A stretch of DNA of 64,000 bases, taken from the NCBI GenBank assembly GCA_015039465.1, contig MU130625.1:89593-153592 (forward strand), read 5' to 3'. The DNA comes from Phlegmacium glaucopus (lineage: Eukaryota > Basidiomycota > Agaricomycetes > Agaricales > Cortinariaceae). The position numbers and the translations under genes are program-made. The notes below the pieces were generated by a model. That model was not told the DNA's origin. It did not search any database and saw only the letters and a list, made by a program, of their open reading frames with translations. Shown here piece by piece: positions 22,148 through 33,873 of this stretch (the stretch's first letter is position 1; every line of letters starts with the position of its first letter).

Positions 22148-23487
22148 CCCCAGACACGTCACACATTGAAGAGATGGAAAAAAATATCAGTTCCAAAATG
22201 TGTGTATATAATGATACATTAAATGCAGACATCATTGACCTGTATTCACTGGGACACAAAGAAGTCACACGTCAAATGTACAACGAAGGTATAGAAGTAC
22301 CATTTGTACACCAGCTGTTGCTACATGGACCGAAAGGAGAAATTGTTTGAGTCCTAGCATTGTTCGATGATGGTGCTCTGGTTGCCGCGATGTGCCTATC
22401 AATCTTTAAAAAGTATGACACTGACTTGGATCCATACTAGCTTCAAAAAAGAAACTACATATGGCCAACGGCATAATAATACCATCGCTGGCAACATGGA
22501 AAGGGAAGATGCAACTAGAAGGGGTGTGCATAGAAGGGGAGTTTGAAATCTTTGACAGCAATGGAAGCTGGGCATTCCTGCTGGGAAAACCACTACTATG
22601 GTCCTTCAGAGCCAAGCACAACTACGTAACAGACACAGTAGAGGTCTCAGATAACACTACGAAGGCGTTGCTAATAAACAAAATCACAAAAGCGAGGGTC
22701 ACAGAACCAACAGTGGGTATGAACCTCACACTAGACATGAAGCAGCAAGTTTTAATCTTAGGGGGCTCTTCTGAAGCAAAATCCCCTCCGAGGGAAGTCT
22801 ATGTTGATAAAGACAGCAATGTCCTACTGAACAACAATACTAACAAAGACATTGAACCAGCACCCGCACCTAAAACCATATACAAACTGCCCTGTCCACC
22901 AAATAATGAAAAACCCTCAAAAATAGAACCCGATCACCAGGAGTCATGGCAGGAGACACTAACAGGGGGAGCAAAATACCCCCTTGAGGGGAGTACCAAA
23001 CGAGCTCTGTAACTCAAATGTAGACCGCCTGACTGATGAAATGATATATCCAGTCTATGTCACAGAGAGTGAAAGCTCTAACTCCTCAGTGCTCACTCGG
23101 GAAACTCACCTGTTCAAACCAGAACGAATTGCATGCATCATACAAGAAGTCACAATAGGCCCAGACATCACAGACAAATACAAGGCTGAAATACATGAAC
23201 TGTTGGCAGAATACGCAGACTGCTTTGCACTATCCATCAACAAGGTTAATGTGATCCCAGGTGCAGTACATAAGCTCAACATACCAGAAGGCAGTACATT
23301 TCGAACCAAAATTCCACCCTGAACACATAACCCAGACCAACATGCATTCATGGAAAACAAGGTCAACGAAATGCTAGAAGCTGGAATAATACACCCTATC
23401 CACCCATGGGATGTACAATTTGTCGCCCAAACAGTACTCGCCCACAAAACACATGAGGGCCATGGCCTAACACTAGATGAATTAAAG
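22148..23487 (+). pseudogene. Gypsy-1 protease and start of reverse transcriptase
   Basis: After LTR-A3 the frame reads a protease-like motif LALFDDGALVAAMC, with DDGA where the usual retroelement motif is D[ST]GA; I recall this variant from basidiomycete Gypsy elements. A mid-region (GVCIEGEFEIFDSNGSWAFLLGKPLL) is retropepsin-like. Then AEYADCFALSINKVNVIPGAVHKLNIPEG and NEMLEAGIIHPIHPWD, the N-terminal fingers of Ty3/Gypsy RT. TGA codons at 22348 and 23320 both fall where Arg is plausible. The frame is cut at 23487 by element Y. Confidence 0.8.
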
Positions 23488-25668
23488 CAATACTTTACTC
23501 TCCCCCCTTATTCCATATGGATTCCATATGGAATGGAAATATTCCATGGAATCCATATGGATTCCACCTAATTCCATGTGGAATATGTTTGGGCTCATCA
23601 TGGAATCCATATGGAATGGATATATTCCATGGAATCCATATGGAATCCACATGGACTATATTTCAACTCACAAACAATGAACTTAAGAACACAGAATCCA
23701 TGTGGAATCCACATGGATTCCACATGGAATGGGGTGTGTGGAATCCACATGGAATCCACATGGAATCTGACTAAGTGTTCTTAAATATTCCTAAAGTCAT
23801 GTTGATGATTTCATTTTTACACAAAACATTTGATGAGTTAGCTATATTACAAAAAGGGTTTCAACTACTTTAATCAATAGTTTCATATTCAGGGTCATTG
23901 ACTTCCTTAAAAAGATTCTAAGAAAAATTCTATATGCTCAAATATCTTGAATACAAAAAAAAGTTCAATATTATTCATTTTATTAATACTAATAGCCTAG
24001 TAAAGTATCAAAACAAATACCCTAGTGAGAGGTTGTTGGTGTCATTTTTGTAGCCTATAAAAAGTACAAAGTAGAAAGTAAAAAAAAAATAGAAAGTAAA
24101 AAAATAAACCCCCAGTAGGGGTGCTGTCATTGCCATCGTCGTTATCCATTAAAATAAATAGAGACCCCGTAAGAGGTTGTTGTTGTTGTAGCAAGGAATG
24201 AGGGGCGGTGGGTGGGTGTTGTACGTGTGTGTGTGTCATTGGACGCGTGTGGGTGTGGGTGTCGTTGTACGTGTCTGTATGCGTCTGGGTGTTGGATGGG
24301 TGTGGGTGTGGGTGTCGTCGTACGCGTCCGTACGCGTCTGGGTGTTGTCGTATGCGTCTGTGTTGTCAGGGTGACATTGTACGCGTGTGGGTGTAACTGG
24401 ACGTGTCGGGGCGTCATTGGACGCGTGTAGGTGTTGTGGGGGTGTCGTTGTATGGGTCCGGGTGTAACTGGACAGGTCTGGGCGTCATTGGATGCGTGTG
24501 GGTGTCATTGGGGTGTCATTGTACGTGTCTGGGCATCATTGGACGCGTGTGGGTGTTGTCTTATGTGTCGTTTGTTATCGTTGTTGTACGTCGTACAAGC
24601 CTAATATGATGTATTAGCAGCGGATTAGAATAGAATATAAATAAAAAATCCCCCCCCCAGTGAAGGGGGGGTGGTTACCGTTGTTATGTGGCAGTCGTCG
24701 GCCTCGTCGTTGTGCTGTGGTCGTCGTCGTCCTGTTGTAGGTGTTGTATGTCGTCATGGGTGTCGTACATTGTCGTTGTACGCGTTGTATGTCGTTGTAG
24801 GTGTCGTACGTCGTCGTTGTACGTGTTGTTTGTCGTAGTTGTTTGTTGTCGTTGTCATACATCGTACATGAACTATTATAAAGTGTTAGTAATGCAGTAA
24901 GATAAAATGAAATAAAAAAATACCCCCCCTGGTGAGGGGGGGTTACCGTTGTTATGTGGCACATTGTCGTCATCATCGTGCTGCCCTCGTCGTCGTTATG
25001 CTGCCATCGTTGTTCGTTGTTGTTATTTGTGCTGTTGTTGCGTATTGGGTATTAGCATATAATAAATGTCGATATAATCAACTTACCTTTTTATGACCAC
25101 AGACGACGCTGTGCATCGTCTGTGGTCGTCGTTGCTGGCTGTATGACGGTGTGAGAAACAGTTAAGAGAACATCAACACAACTTGGGGCGTCACATGTGA
25201 TCACGTGATCACGCCCCTCGCACTGAACAAAATACAGAATTTGGACAGCAGCAAGGCATTGCAATCCTTACATATTGTTATATTTGGTTCCTGGTTCAAT
25301 TCCTACACCCTACAGATTATATAATTATTTTATTATTATTAGTATGATCAGATCTGGTGAATCACAGCAAAGACCTTGAAATAGTGGAATCCATATGGAA
25401 TATATATGGAATATTCCACCTGGAATCCATGTGGAATCCATGTGGACATTCCATCATTCCATATGGAATTTGGCTGTTCCCTTGTCATTCCACATGGAAT
25501 CCATACAGATTCCATATGGAATGAAGAGCCTAAAATGGGTGGGATCTGAGCCAAAACATATTCCATATGGAATGATGGAATCCATGTGGAATCCATGTGG
25601 AATTGGGTGGATTCCAGGTGGATTCCAGGTGGATTCCATGTGGAATAAGGGGGGAGAGTAAAGACCTC
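23488..25668 (+). mobile_element. hAT-like non-autonomous element Y (2181 bp) with CCATATGG subterminal repeats
   Basis: Ends CAATACTTTACTCTCCCCC and ..GGGGGGAGAGTAAAGACCTC; perfect 8-bp TSD AATTAAAG at 23480-23487 and 25669-25676. These termini match those of X, but the subterminal arrays are GGAATCCATATGGA palindromes (23505-23775 and 25380-25650) rather than TCTGATCAGA. The interior shares X blocks: the GTCGT minisatellite (24180-25030), GTGATCACGTGATCAC at 25197-25212, and near 25345-25373 a nearly intact X-type end (GGTGAATCACAGCAAAGACC). A 33-bp palindrome lies at 25095-25127. No coding capacity. Confidence 0.88.
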
Positions 25669-27762
25669 AATTAAAGCATAAAGTAAATGATGAATGCATA
25701 AAACATGGATTACCAAATGAATTCAAGATGCCACCACAACCACAATCTACAACCAGTATGAAGAACCAAACACAGGAAAAACAACCAAAAAAATGGCGCC
25801 TCTGCCAAGATTTCAATGGTATCAACAAAGTCACAGAAATAGCACCAGTACCACAAGGCGACATGCACACAAAACAACTCTGACTTTCAGGCCATTGGTA
25901 CCTCCATGTGTTCGACTTTGCAGCAGGCTTCTATGGCATAGCAGTGCACCCTGACTCACAACCCTACATCACATTCTATGTTGAAGGACAAGGCTACTTT
26001 GCATACCAGCGAATGCCCTTTGGTGTAACAGGAGGCCCCTCAGAATTTGGTCACATCACAGCAGAACGCTTCCATGACCTTATCGCCCAGTCAACGCTAG
26101 AACTCTTCATAGATGATGGTGGAATGGCATCAAACTCCTTTAATGAAGGCATGGAAAAGCTAAAAACCCTATTAGACCAAGTACGCCATGAGAAAATGTC
26201 TCTCTCACCCAGCAAACTATGCCTGTTTATGACAGAAGCCGTATTCGCAGGAGCACAGGTTGGACCAAATGGGGTACAACCAGACACCGCCAAACTCACA
26301 GCAGTAGTCAACTGGCCCATACCAGATGACACATCGCACCTAGAAGGATTCCTGGGGTTAACAAGCTACTTCCAAGACCTTATCAAAGGATATGCTTTAC
26401 TTGAAAAACCGCTAAGAGACTTGCTACGTCAGGTCAACATCCCAGCTGGTGCAAAAAAAGGAACATACCAAAAAATCATGAAAGCATATAAATTGAAAGA
26501 CCTGTGGACTGCGGAACATACAAAAACATTCATAGCTATGAAAGCCCGCCTAGTTGCCGAACCAGTCCTGTCAGCTCCCCAATATGATGGAACACCATTC
26601 ATACTGACAACAGATGGCTGCAAAGATGCCTTCGCAGGTGTTCTCTCCCAATGAATCAAAACAACACTACCCGGGGGTAAAACTGTAACACGACTACACC
26701 CAATAGCATTTGCATCAAAAAGAACATGACATCAGAAGAACAGTATAAACTGTTCCTCCTGGAATTCACAGTGCTAAAGTTTGCATTTGACAAATTTGCA
26801 GATATTGTATACAGCCACCCAGTAGAAGTCGAAACAGATTGCCAAGCACTGCAAGACATCCTAATGAATGATAAATTATCAGCAACCCATGCAAGATGGC
26901 GGGACAGCGTACTAGCTCACAACATCATAGATGTCAGACACATCCCAGGCATAACAAACATCGCAGATGGAATAAGCAGGCAGTATGAAGGCACAGAGGA
27001 AACAGGTGAAGACGGAAGTGAATGGACCATAAGCCCAGACTGGGAGAAACAGGCAGGCCTTGCATATGACATCCATCAAGTAACCATCGCTGAAGAAACA
27101 CAAGAACTCCACAGGCGGTTCAAGGAAGAACCCCTTTTCCTCAATGTAATTGATGCATTAGAAGGCATCAAATCAAACAAAGGCCTCTGTGAATGCTGAC
27201 GAGCAGAACACAGAGCTTTACACTACATGATCAAAAACAGAAAGCTATGGTTCATAGGTGGAGGAACACAGGCAAGAGCAAAAACACGACAGGAATGTGT
27301 TATGCAGGCAGAAGCAGTCGAACTGGCGAAAGAGGAACATGAAAAAGGTGGACATTGGCACCGAGACAGCATCAAGATTGCATTGTTGGATAGAATCTAC
27401 AGCCCAAAACTAGATCAGTCAATCGTAAAGCAATATTTGACTGTGCAAAATGCAAGAACTTCGGAGGAACAAACTTACATGCACTACTACAACCCATCAC
27501 ACGACGACACCCCTTTGAATTGCTTGTAGGAGACTATCTTTCGATGCCAATAGGAAAAGGTGGGTACCACACCATCGGACTATATCTGGACACGTTCTCG
27601 CAGCACATATGGGGCCACATGTTCAAAACAGCAGGTAGTGCTAAAACAACAATTAAATCCATCGAAGAAATCTGCCATACATTTGCACCACCGGAAACCT
27701 TCATGACAGACAGAGGAAAGCACTTCAAAAACAATGAAGTAAATGAGCACTGTGCAAAATGG
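25669..27762 (+). pseudogene. Gypsy-1 reverse transcriptase, RNase H and integrase N-terminal half
   Basis: RT: KWRLCQDFNGINKVT, FDFAAGFYGIAVHP, GYFAYQRMPFGVTGGPSEFGH, FIDDGG (F-x-D-D catalytic pair). RNase H: FILTTDGCKDAFAGVLSQ, then LEFTVLKFAFDKFADIV. Integrase: HHCC finger EEHEKGGHWH..CAKCKNFGG and first two catalytic residues (GDYLSMP and MTDRGKHF). TGA codons at 25881, 26652 and 27197 lie where Arg fits; single-base indels near 26720 and 27430 shift frame. The integrase stops at CAKW, where X2 is inserted; its remainder is on the minus strand at 33129-31659. Confidence 0.88.
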
Positions 27763-28104
27763 CAGTACTTTTCTGTCCCCACCAGATCTGATCAGAACTG
27801 CAATACTCATAAGTTAATTCCCACTAGCTCATCTTTTTCTAACTTTTCTAACATATTAATCTAAATTTAAATGGATGATTGCTGGGGATTAGTTACTAAT
27901 ACATTACATTAGAATCATAGAATGTATTCAATTGATATAAGAAAAATGAAATAAAGGCAGTAGATGGTCAAAATAGGTGGGTAAGTGTAGAAATGGGTGA
28001 GTAGAGTGTAGAAATAGGTGTGAATGGGTGGGTGGGTGGTAGAAATAGTGTGAAATGGGTGTATGGATGGTTGAAATGGGTGTATTGGTGCTCGAAACGG
28101 GTCC

Positions 28105-28626
28105 TTGGTAGTTGAAACAGGTGTACTCGTCGTCATACACATATATTCCTCATTGTACGTGGGTGTTCGTCGTCATGGGTGTGTAGTCGTCGTTGTAGGG
28201 GGGTATTGGTCATCGCCGGCATGTACTCGCCGTCGTAGGGGGGTATTCATCGTCGTGGGCGTCTATTCATCATCGTGGGCATCTATTCATCGTCGTGGGC
28301 GTGTACTCGTCATCGTAGGTGGTATTCGTCGTCATGGACGTGTACTCGTCGTCGTGGGCATCTATTCATCATCGTGGGCGTGTGCTCATCGTTGTAGGGG
28401 GGTATTTGTCGTTGTGGGCGTCTATTTGTCGTCGTAGGGGGTATTTGTCGTTGTGGGCGTGTACTCGTTGTCGTAGGGGTGTATTCGTCGTTGTGGGCGT
28501 CTATTCGTCGTCGTTGGTGTGTACTCGCCGTTGTAGGTGGGTATTAGTCGTTGTACACGTGTACTCATCGACGTACACATGTATTCGTCGTGGTACACGT
28601 ATATTCGTCGTCATACGTGTGTACGT
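28105..28626. repeat. GTCGTGGGCGTGTACTC minisatellite of X2, left of gap
   Basis: Units of about 20 bp. It is almost identical in order of variants to the reverse complement of 35137-35650 in X3 and to 28986-29340 after the gap. Reading frames in it are artefacts. Confidence 0.85.
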
Positions 28627-28885
28627 TGATATGATTTAAATCTGCATAAGCATGGTTTTTGCAATTTTTATCTATTATTTCAGCATAAATATTAATTAAT
28701 GCACCAATAACTGGTTAATACAACTGATAATAGACAAGGGAATCAGAGTTGTTTACCCTACAACTGCTGATTAGACCTATTACTGTGTGACTTAAATGCA
28801 TATAGTTAATAAGTGTGGTCAATAGACTATCATTTGTTACACTACAAATTGCATGTCTGGATTAAAACCAATAAATCCATGAATA
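28627..28885 (-). mobile_element. Solo LTR, family LTR-B, partial copy running into the gap
   Basis: After ACGT at 28623-28626 the sequence TGATATGATTTAAATC begins, equal to the reverse complement of the 3' end of LTR-B in X3. It is cut by the run of N at 28886. Confidence 0.8.
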
Positions 28886-28985
28886 NNNNNNNNNNNNNNN
28901 NNNNNNNNNNNNNNNNNNNNNNNNNNNNNNNNNNNNNNNNNNNNNNNNNNNNNNNNNNNNNNNNNNNNNNNNNNNNNNNNNNNNN
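28886..28985. other. Assembly gap (100 N)
   Basis: Exactly 100 N, the usual placeholder for a gap of unknown size. Sequence on both sides contains the same X minisatellite, so the two contig ends overlap in content. Confidence 0.99.
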
Positions 28986-29440
28986 GTCGTGGGCGTCTAT
29001 TCATCGTCGTGGGCGTGTACTCGTCATCGTAGGTGGTATTCGTCGTCATGGACATGTACTCGTCGTCGTGGGCATCTATTTGTCATCGTGGGCGTGTGCT
29101 CATCGTTGTAGGGGGGTATTTGTCGTTATGGGCGTCTATTTGTCATCGTAGGGGGTATTCGTCGTTGTGGGCGTGTACTCGTCGTCGTAGGGGTGTATTC
29201 GTCGTTGTGGGCGTCTATTCATCGTCGTTGGTGTGTACTCGCTGTTGTAGGTGGGTATTAGTCGTTGTACACGTGTACTCATCGACGTACACATGTATTC
29301 GTCGTGGTACACGTATATTCGTCGTTGTATGTGTGTACGTGTTGTTGTACATGTGTTGCGTTGCTGTACACGGCGTGTGGTCATTGTACGGGTGTATGGG
29401 TCGTTGTACATGTTGTACGACGTCGCCATTGACATTGTAC
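28986..29440. repeat. Second pass of the X minisatellite, right of gap
   Basis: Repeats the variant order of 28236-28626 with scattered substitutions, then continues directly across the site occupied by LTR-B elsewhere (ACGTGTTGTTGTACATG) without an insertion. Confidence 0.85.
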
Positions 29441-30074
29441 ATGACCTATTATAGTATGTTAGCAGTGAAGTGGAATAGAATGAAATAAAAAAAAAATCCC
29501 CCCCTCCTGAGGGGGGGTTACCGTTGTCAGTCGTGATTCTTGTTGTTACGGTGGCTGTCGAAATGGGTGTTCTGGAAACGAGTGTGGTGGTGGTGGTGGT
29601 GTGAGAAACAGGGGGACGACATCAACAAACAGTAACGGGCACATCACATGTGGTCACGTGATCACACCCCTCGCACTGAACAAAATACATGATCTTGATG
29701 GCGATAAGTCATTGCTATCCTACCTGTATATATTGGTGAATTAATATATTGCTAGTTTAATTTCTATAATTATATTATTTTTCTAGTAAAGTCAGGTGAT
29801 TCATTTCCTAAGCTTGCAACTCAATTCTGCTCAGAATCTGCTCAGAAATAGTCAGATTCTGCTCGGAAATTGGTTGGATTCTGATCGGAAATTGGTCAGA
29901 CTTGGATCTGATCAGATCTGATCAGAACTGGTCTTTCTGAGCAGATCTGGTCAGAATCTGGTCAGAAAAATTGGCTCTATTACTGCCATTTAGGCTGGAA
30001 AATATTCTGACTGGATCTGATCAGATCTGACCAATTCTGATCAGATCTGATCAGATCTGGTGGATCACAGCAAA

Positions 30075-30302
30075 TCCTTACTGCGGACGACGTTATGGAA
30101 GACGCACAAGTTGTGGAGAAGCCAGTGACTGATCCAACAACAAGTGTTACCTCAAACTAGGGTGGCATGGCAGGCGCTTGTACACGACCGAACTGACCAT
30201 GGGATACAATTGACGGCAGCTCTTGGCCATATGTTGCTGCTCCAACTTCCTCGCGTGTATATCATAATGGGTCGTTATCGGCACAGGTACTCTTTGTGCC
30301 TC
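30075..30302. other. Unexplained 228-bp block between the X2 right end and Copia sequence
   Basis: Begins TCCTTACTGCGGACGACG and ends ACTCTTTGTGCCTC, just before TATTTGTG (30303-30310), the complement of the X3 octamer CACAAATA. It replaces the last six bases of the X end. I find no match elsewhere in the window and no convincing reading frame or TE end. Confidence 0.6.
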
Positions 30303-31524
30303 TATTTGTGAGTACCAACAAGATAGCGACAGATGTATTTTGCTTTGTTCAAATGTTCCTCTGAGGGATTTGAAGCGAACTGTGCTAGTTGAGTGACCAC
30401 ATGACAGATGTCAGGATGAGTGCCCAACATTATGTACAACAGAGAGCCAATAATTGACTGATAAAGCAAAGTCCGCTTAGAGTCAGGCTTTTCCGTGTTC
30501 TCTGATGATTGCCAGCCTGTAGGTAGTGGAGTAGGTGCTGACTTAGCATTCTCTAGTCCAAAGCGCTTCAATACCATGTCAAGGTAATCAACCTGATCAA
30601 GGTAGATATCAGCACCTTTCCTACGAATTCTCATACAGAGAAATTCTCTGGCATCTCCCAAGTCGCGACATTCCCATGTCTTTATGAATTGCTTTTTCTT
30701 GGATTTGATGAAAGTCGCATTCTTTCCAAAGAATAAAGCATCATCAACGTAGACAATGACAATGACAACTTCCTTTCCATCGTTAAAGATGAAAATTCCG
30801 GCATCAGCAAATAACTGCTTGTAGCCCATCTTTTTCATTGAAGATTCAAGCTGCCTCCACCAAGAGAGTGAAGCTTGCTTCAATCCGTAAAGGGCACGGC
30901 AAAGATGCCAAACCTTAGTTTCTTAGCCTTTCGCCTTGAAACCTTCAGGTTGTGCCATGTAAATCTCTTCGTCTAATTTGCCATAAAGAAAGGCAGTCTT
31001 GATGTCGAGGGCAGATATATGCCGGTTGTTCAACGCTGCTAATGAAAGCATGAGATGCACTGTCTCAAAGCATACGACTGGTGAGAAAATCTCATTAAAG
31101 TGTTACGAACTTTTACATACGATGTACGCACCTTTTTCATTTCTTTTACTTTATCACACATGCATCCAACATGCTCTTTTCATTGTTTCATATCCATGCT
31201 TTTACCTTACTGTTTTCATACACACATTCCACATGTGTTTCAACACATGTCTACCTCATGCACTTCATTTACCTTTTTTGTATATAAACGTCTATACTCT
31301 GTACTAGATTCTGTACCTAGTCTTTAATAGACGAACCTTCTACTCCACATCTCTCTCAAAGTCGACCACTGCTCTAGGCCTTAACAAGTCTACGAAGCGC
31401 AAGACCTCAGATTGATACACGAACCCGACATTGTGACGACTGTTAACGATCAGTGTACCTGAATCGTTCGAAGTCGTAACATAAAGTCTATGCCTTCTAC
31501 TTGGCTGAAGCCTTTGGCTACCAG
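30303..31524 (-). pseudogene. Copia reverse transcriptase, C-terminal part, inverted
   Basis: Read on the minus strand: LVAKGFSQVEGIDF, then (after LTR-C) FNEIFSPVVCFETVHLMLSLAALN, LDIKTAFLYGKL, YGLKQASLSWW, IVYVDDALFF (catalytic Y-x-D-D), SIIGSLLYIMLGTHPDI and ending KYICRYLVGTHK at the octamer CACAAATA. Its natural continuation, YALVYKGKAGNG, is at 36003 on the plus strand. Orientation is opposite to the rest of the Copia element because of the inversion. One TAG lies before the AKG..TKVWHLC segment near 30925. Confidence 0.88.
31101..31481. mobile_element. Solo LTR, family LTR-C (381 bp)
   Basis: TGTTACGAACTTTT..GAAGTCGTAACA with short inverted ends, flanked by a perfect 5-bp TSD TAAAG (31096-31100 and 31482-31486). 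It splits the Copia RT between GIDF and the FSPVV block. A TATA-like TTTGTATATAAACG lies near 31277, suggesting plus-strand transcription. Confidence 0.88.
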
Positions 31525-31658
31525 TGGAGGAGGGCACGGTTGCTTTAGCGATGGAAGAGCTGTCTTGTTTGTAGCTACTGGGCGCTCTGTACTGCCCTTG
31601 CTTATCTAATCTATGTATCACGTGTACATTATCCAATGGTGCCTATCTCCCTAATCCA
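31525..31658 (-). repeat. Gypsy-1 3' LTR (134 bp), inverted
   Basis: Reverse complement of 19374-19507 with about five differences. On the minus strand it follows a purine-rich tract (GGAGGGGGGCAGA) that serves as polypurine tract, and is followed by the TSD CTGG and the Copia RT. Confidence 0.9.
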
Positions 31659-33129
31659 TCTGCCCCCCTCCTGTATGGCGACGTCCTTGTCGTCTTTCTG
31701 CTACTCTGATAGCTATACCCCTCTCCTTCTCATCACCTTCTGGTTCTTTGTCTTTGTCTTCTTTGTCTCTTTCCTCCCCATTTTCTTCTTCCTCCGAGTT
31801 TTCCCCTTCTTCGTCCTTTTCTTCTTCCTCTTCTTGTCTTGCTTCTATTTCCTTCTGTGCCTCTGCTAGTGCTGTCCCTTCCCTCGGTATGAATTCCCAC
31901 AGTTGTTGTGCATTGTATTCACCATCTAATTGAACACCTTCTAGAGTTTCCAGGTGGTACAAGTTCAACATCTGTTCAGATATATGGTATGGGCCGGTCC
32001 ACATCGGCTGGAGTTTTCGGTCTGTACTCAGGCTTTTGTGTAGATCACTTCAATGCACTTGTACTAACTGTCCTTGTTTGAAGGTTATTTCACCTGCTCT
32101 CGATGCTAGTACCTTTTGGTTGAATGTCGCTTTGCGTTGTATTGCATGTTGGATTGCTTCAGCATATCCGTCCAATCATTGTTGGGTGGAATAGGTCATG
32201 TGTTTGTCTACATCTTCTGGTATTAGAACTGATGCACTTGCTTCTAGTGGTGTGTTGATTGTGTTGACAACGAGCCCCAGAAGTAGTTCTTTTGGTGAAA
32301 ACTTTAGTGCTGGAAGGATTCGCCAATTTAGTATGTGGATTGTGTGTTGGAAGTAGTGTTTGGAAGTCCGGTCCAGTCCGGCTTTTTGGTATTTTTGGAC
32401 AGCACCGGGACTGCAACCAGTCCACTAAGCTTATAGAAGGTCAAAAGACCAGACTGGACCGATTAGGACCGGTCCACATCGGGTTTTTGCAGTCCTGGAC
32501 CAGTCCTGGTCCAAGACTGTCCAGGACCGGAATTTTGACAAATATCGGTCATATTTTCATATAACATCAGACAAATATGTAGATGTGATCTATACCTTTA
32601 GAATAAGCTTAAGAACGTTAAATTCCGTTGGGAATTGACAATTTTATGGTGATATTATTGGTTTCCTACTATTTTGTGTACATTTTTACTGTTTTATTTT
32701 TTTCTCAGTGAATATTTGACCAATAAATACAGTCTTTATCTTGTTTTAAAGGAAAAAATAGGGGCTACAAAACTACTGGTTCATACCGGTCCTAGAACCG
32801 AAGACCGGTCTTTTGAGACCAGTCTTTTTCCAGTCTTTGCTTCTCAAAAACCAAAAAACTGGACTGCTGGTCCAGTCTTTTGCAGTCTGGTCCGGTCTTT
32901 TTGCAGTCTTTTTCCAGTCCTGCAACTGGACTTCCAAACACTAGTTGGAAGTGATCCAGCCATGATTGTGGTAAGCTTTTCCATTCTATTGTTTGCCAGC
33001 CGTCCTCACCAATCTCTGGCGCACATAGCCGGGCTAGGACATAGAGAAGTAGTTTGTTTGTGCCTTCTACTAGTCCATTGACCCATGGTGAGTATGCTGC
33101 TACAACATGATGTTTTGTTCCCCATTTTG
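31659..33129 (-). pseudogene. Gypsy-1 integrase, C-terminal half, inverted
   Basis: On the minus strand from 33129: KWGTKHHVVAAYSPWVNG and LVEGTNKLLLYVLARL (third catalytic Glu), interrupted by the MITE at 32354-32943, then MWTGPYHISEQMLNLYHLETLEG, the typical C-terminal beta-barrel, ending in a long Glu/Lys/Asp tail (31655-31900) and a stop. There is no chromodomain. It is the missing half of the integrase that stops at 27762. Confidence 0.87.
32354..32943. mobile_element. hAT-type MITE (590 bp) with GGTCCAGTCC subterminal repeats
   Basis: Ends TAGTGTTTGGAAGTCC and GGACTTCCAAACACTA (16-bp perfect terminal inverted repeats), with perfect 8-bp TSD GTTGGAAG at 32346-32353 and 32944-32951. Both subterminal regions are arrays of GACCGGTC, GGTCCAG and GGACTGG. 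Interior AT-rich, no coding capacity. Confidence 0.93.
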
Positions 33130-33873
33130 GAGGTCTTTGCTGTGATCCACCAGATCTGATCAGATCTGATCAGAATTGGTCAGATCTGATCAGATCCAGT
33201 CAGAATATTTTCCAGCCCAAATGGCAGTAATAGAGCCAATTTTTCTGACCAGATTCTGACCAGATCTGCTCAGAAAGACCAGTTCTGATCAGATCTGATC
33301 AGATCCAAGTCTGACCAATTTCCGATCAGAATCCAACCAATTTCCAAGCAGAATCTGACTATTTCTGAGCAGATTCTGAGCAGAATTGAGTTGAAAGCTT
33401 AGGAAATGAATCACCTGACTTTACTAGAAAAATAATATAATTATAGAAATTAAACTAGCAATATATTAATTCACCAATATATACAGGTAGGATAGCAATG
33501 ACTTATCGCCATCAAGATCGTGTATTTTGTTCAGTGCGAGGGGTGTGATCATGTGACCACATGTGATGTGCCCGTTACTGTTTGTTGATGTCGTCCCCCT
33601 GTTTCTCACACCACCACCACCACCACACTCATTTGCAGAACACCCATTTCGACAGCCACCGTAACAACAAGAATCACGACTGACAACGGTAACCCCCCCT
33701 CAGGAGGGGGGGATTTTTTTTTTATTTCATTCTATTCCACTTCACTGCTAACATACTATAATAGGTCATGTACAATGTCAATGGCGACGTCGTACAACAT
33801 GTACAACGACCCATACACCCGTACAATGACCACACGCCGTGTACAGCAACGCAACGCATGTACAACAACACGT

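Larger units (their letters stand above)
27763..30074 (+). mobile_element. hAT-like element X, copy X2, containing an assembly gap
   Basis: Left end CAGTACTTTTCTGTCCCC preceded by octamer CAAAATGG (27755-27762). The matching octamer is not at its right end but beside X3, at 33122-33129, as the complement. The right end stops at CACAGCAAA and lacks the last GACCTC. From 27763 to 28885 it nearly matches the outer half of X3, including the first 259 bp of LTR-B. After the gap, 28986-29340 repeats the same minisatellite without LTR-B, then continues to the right-hand subterminal array. The copy is therefore a composite or a mis-joined sequence. Confidence 0.75.

Noticed and set aside
19971..27762. 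Alternative genetic code with TGA as Arg
   Set aside because: CGA is used normally in the same frames, the intact Gypsy-3 gag and lectin genes have no internal TGA, and frameshifts accompany the stops; mutation is the simpler explanation.
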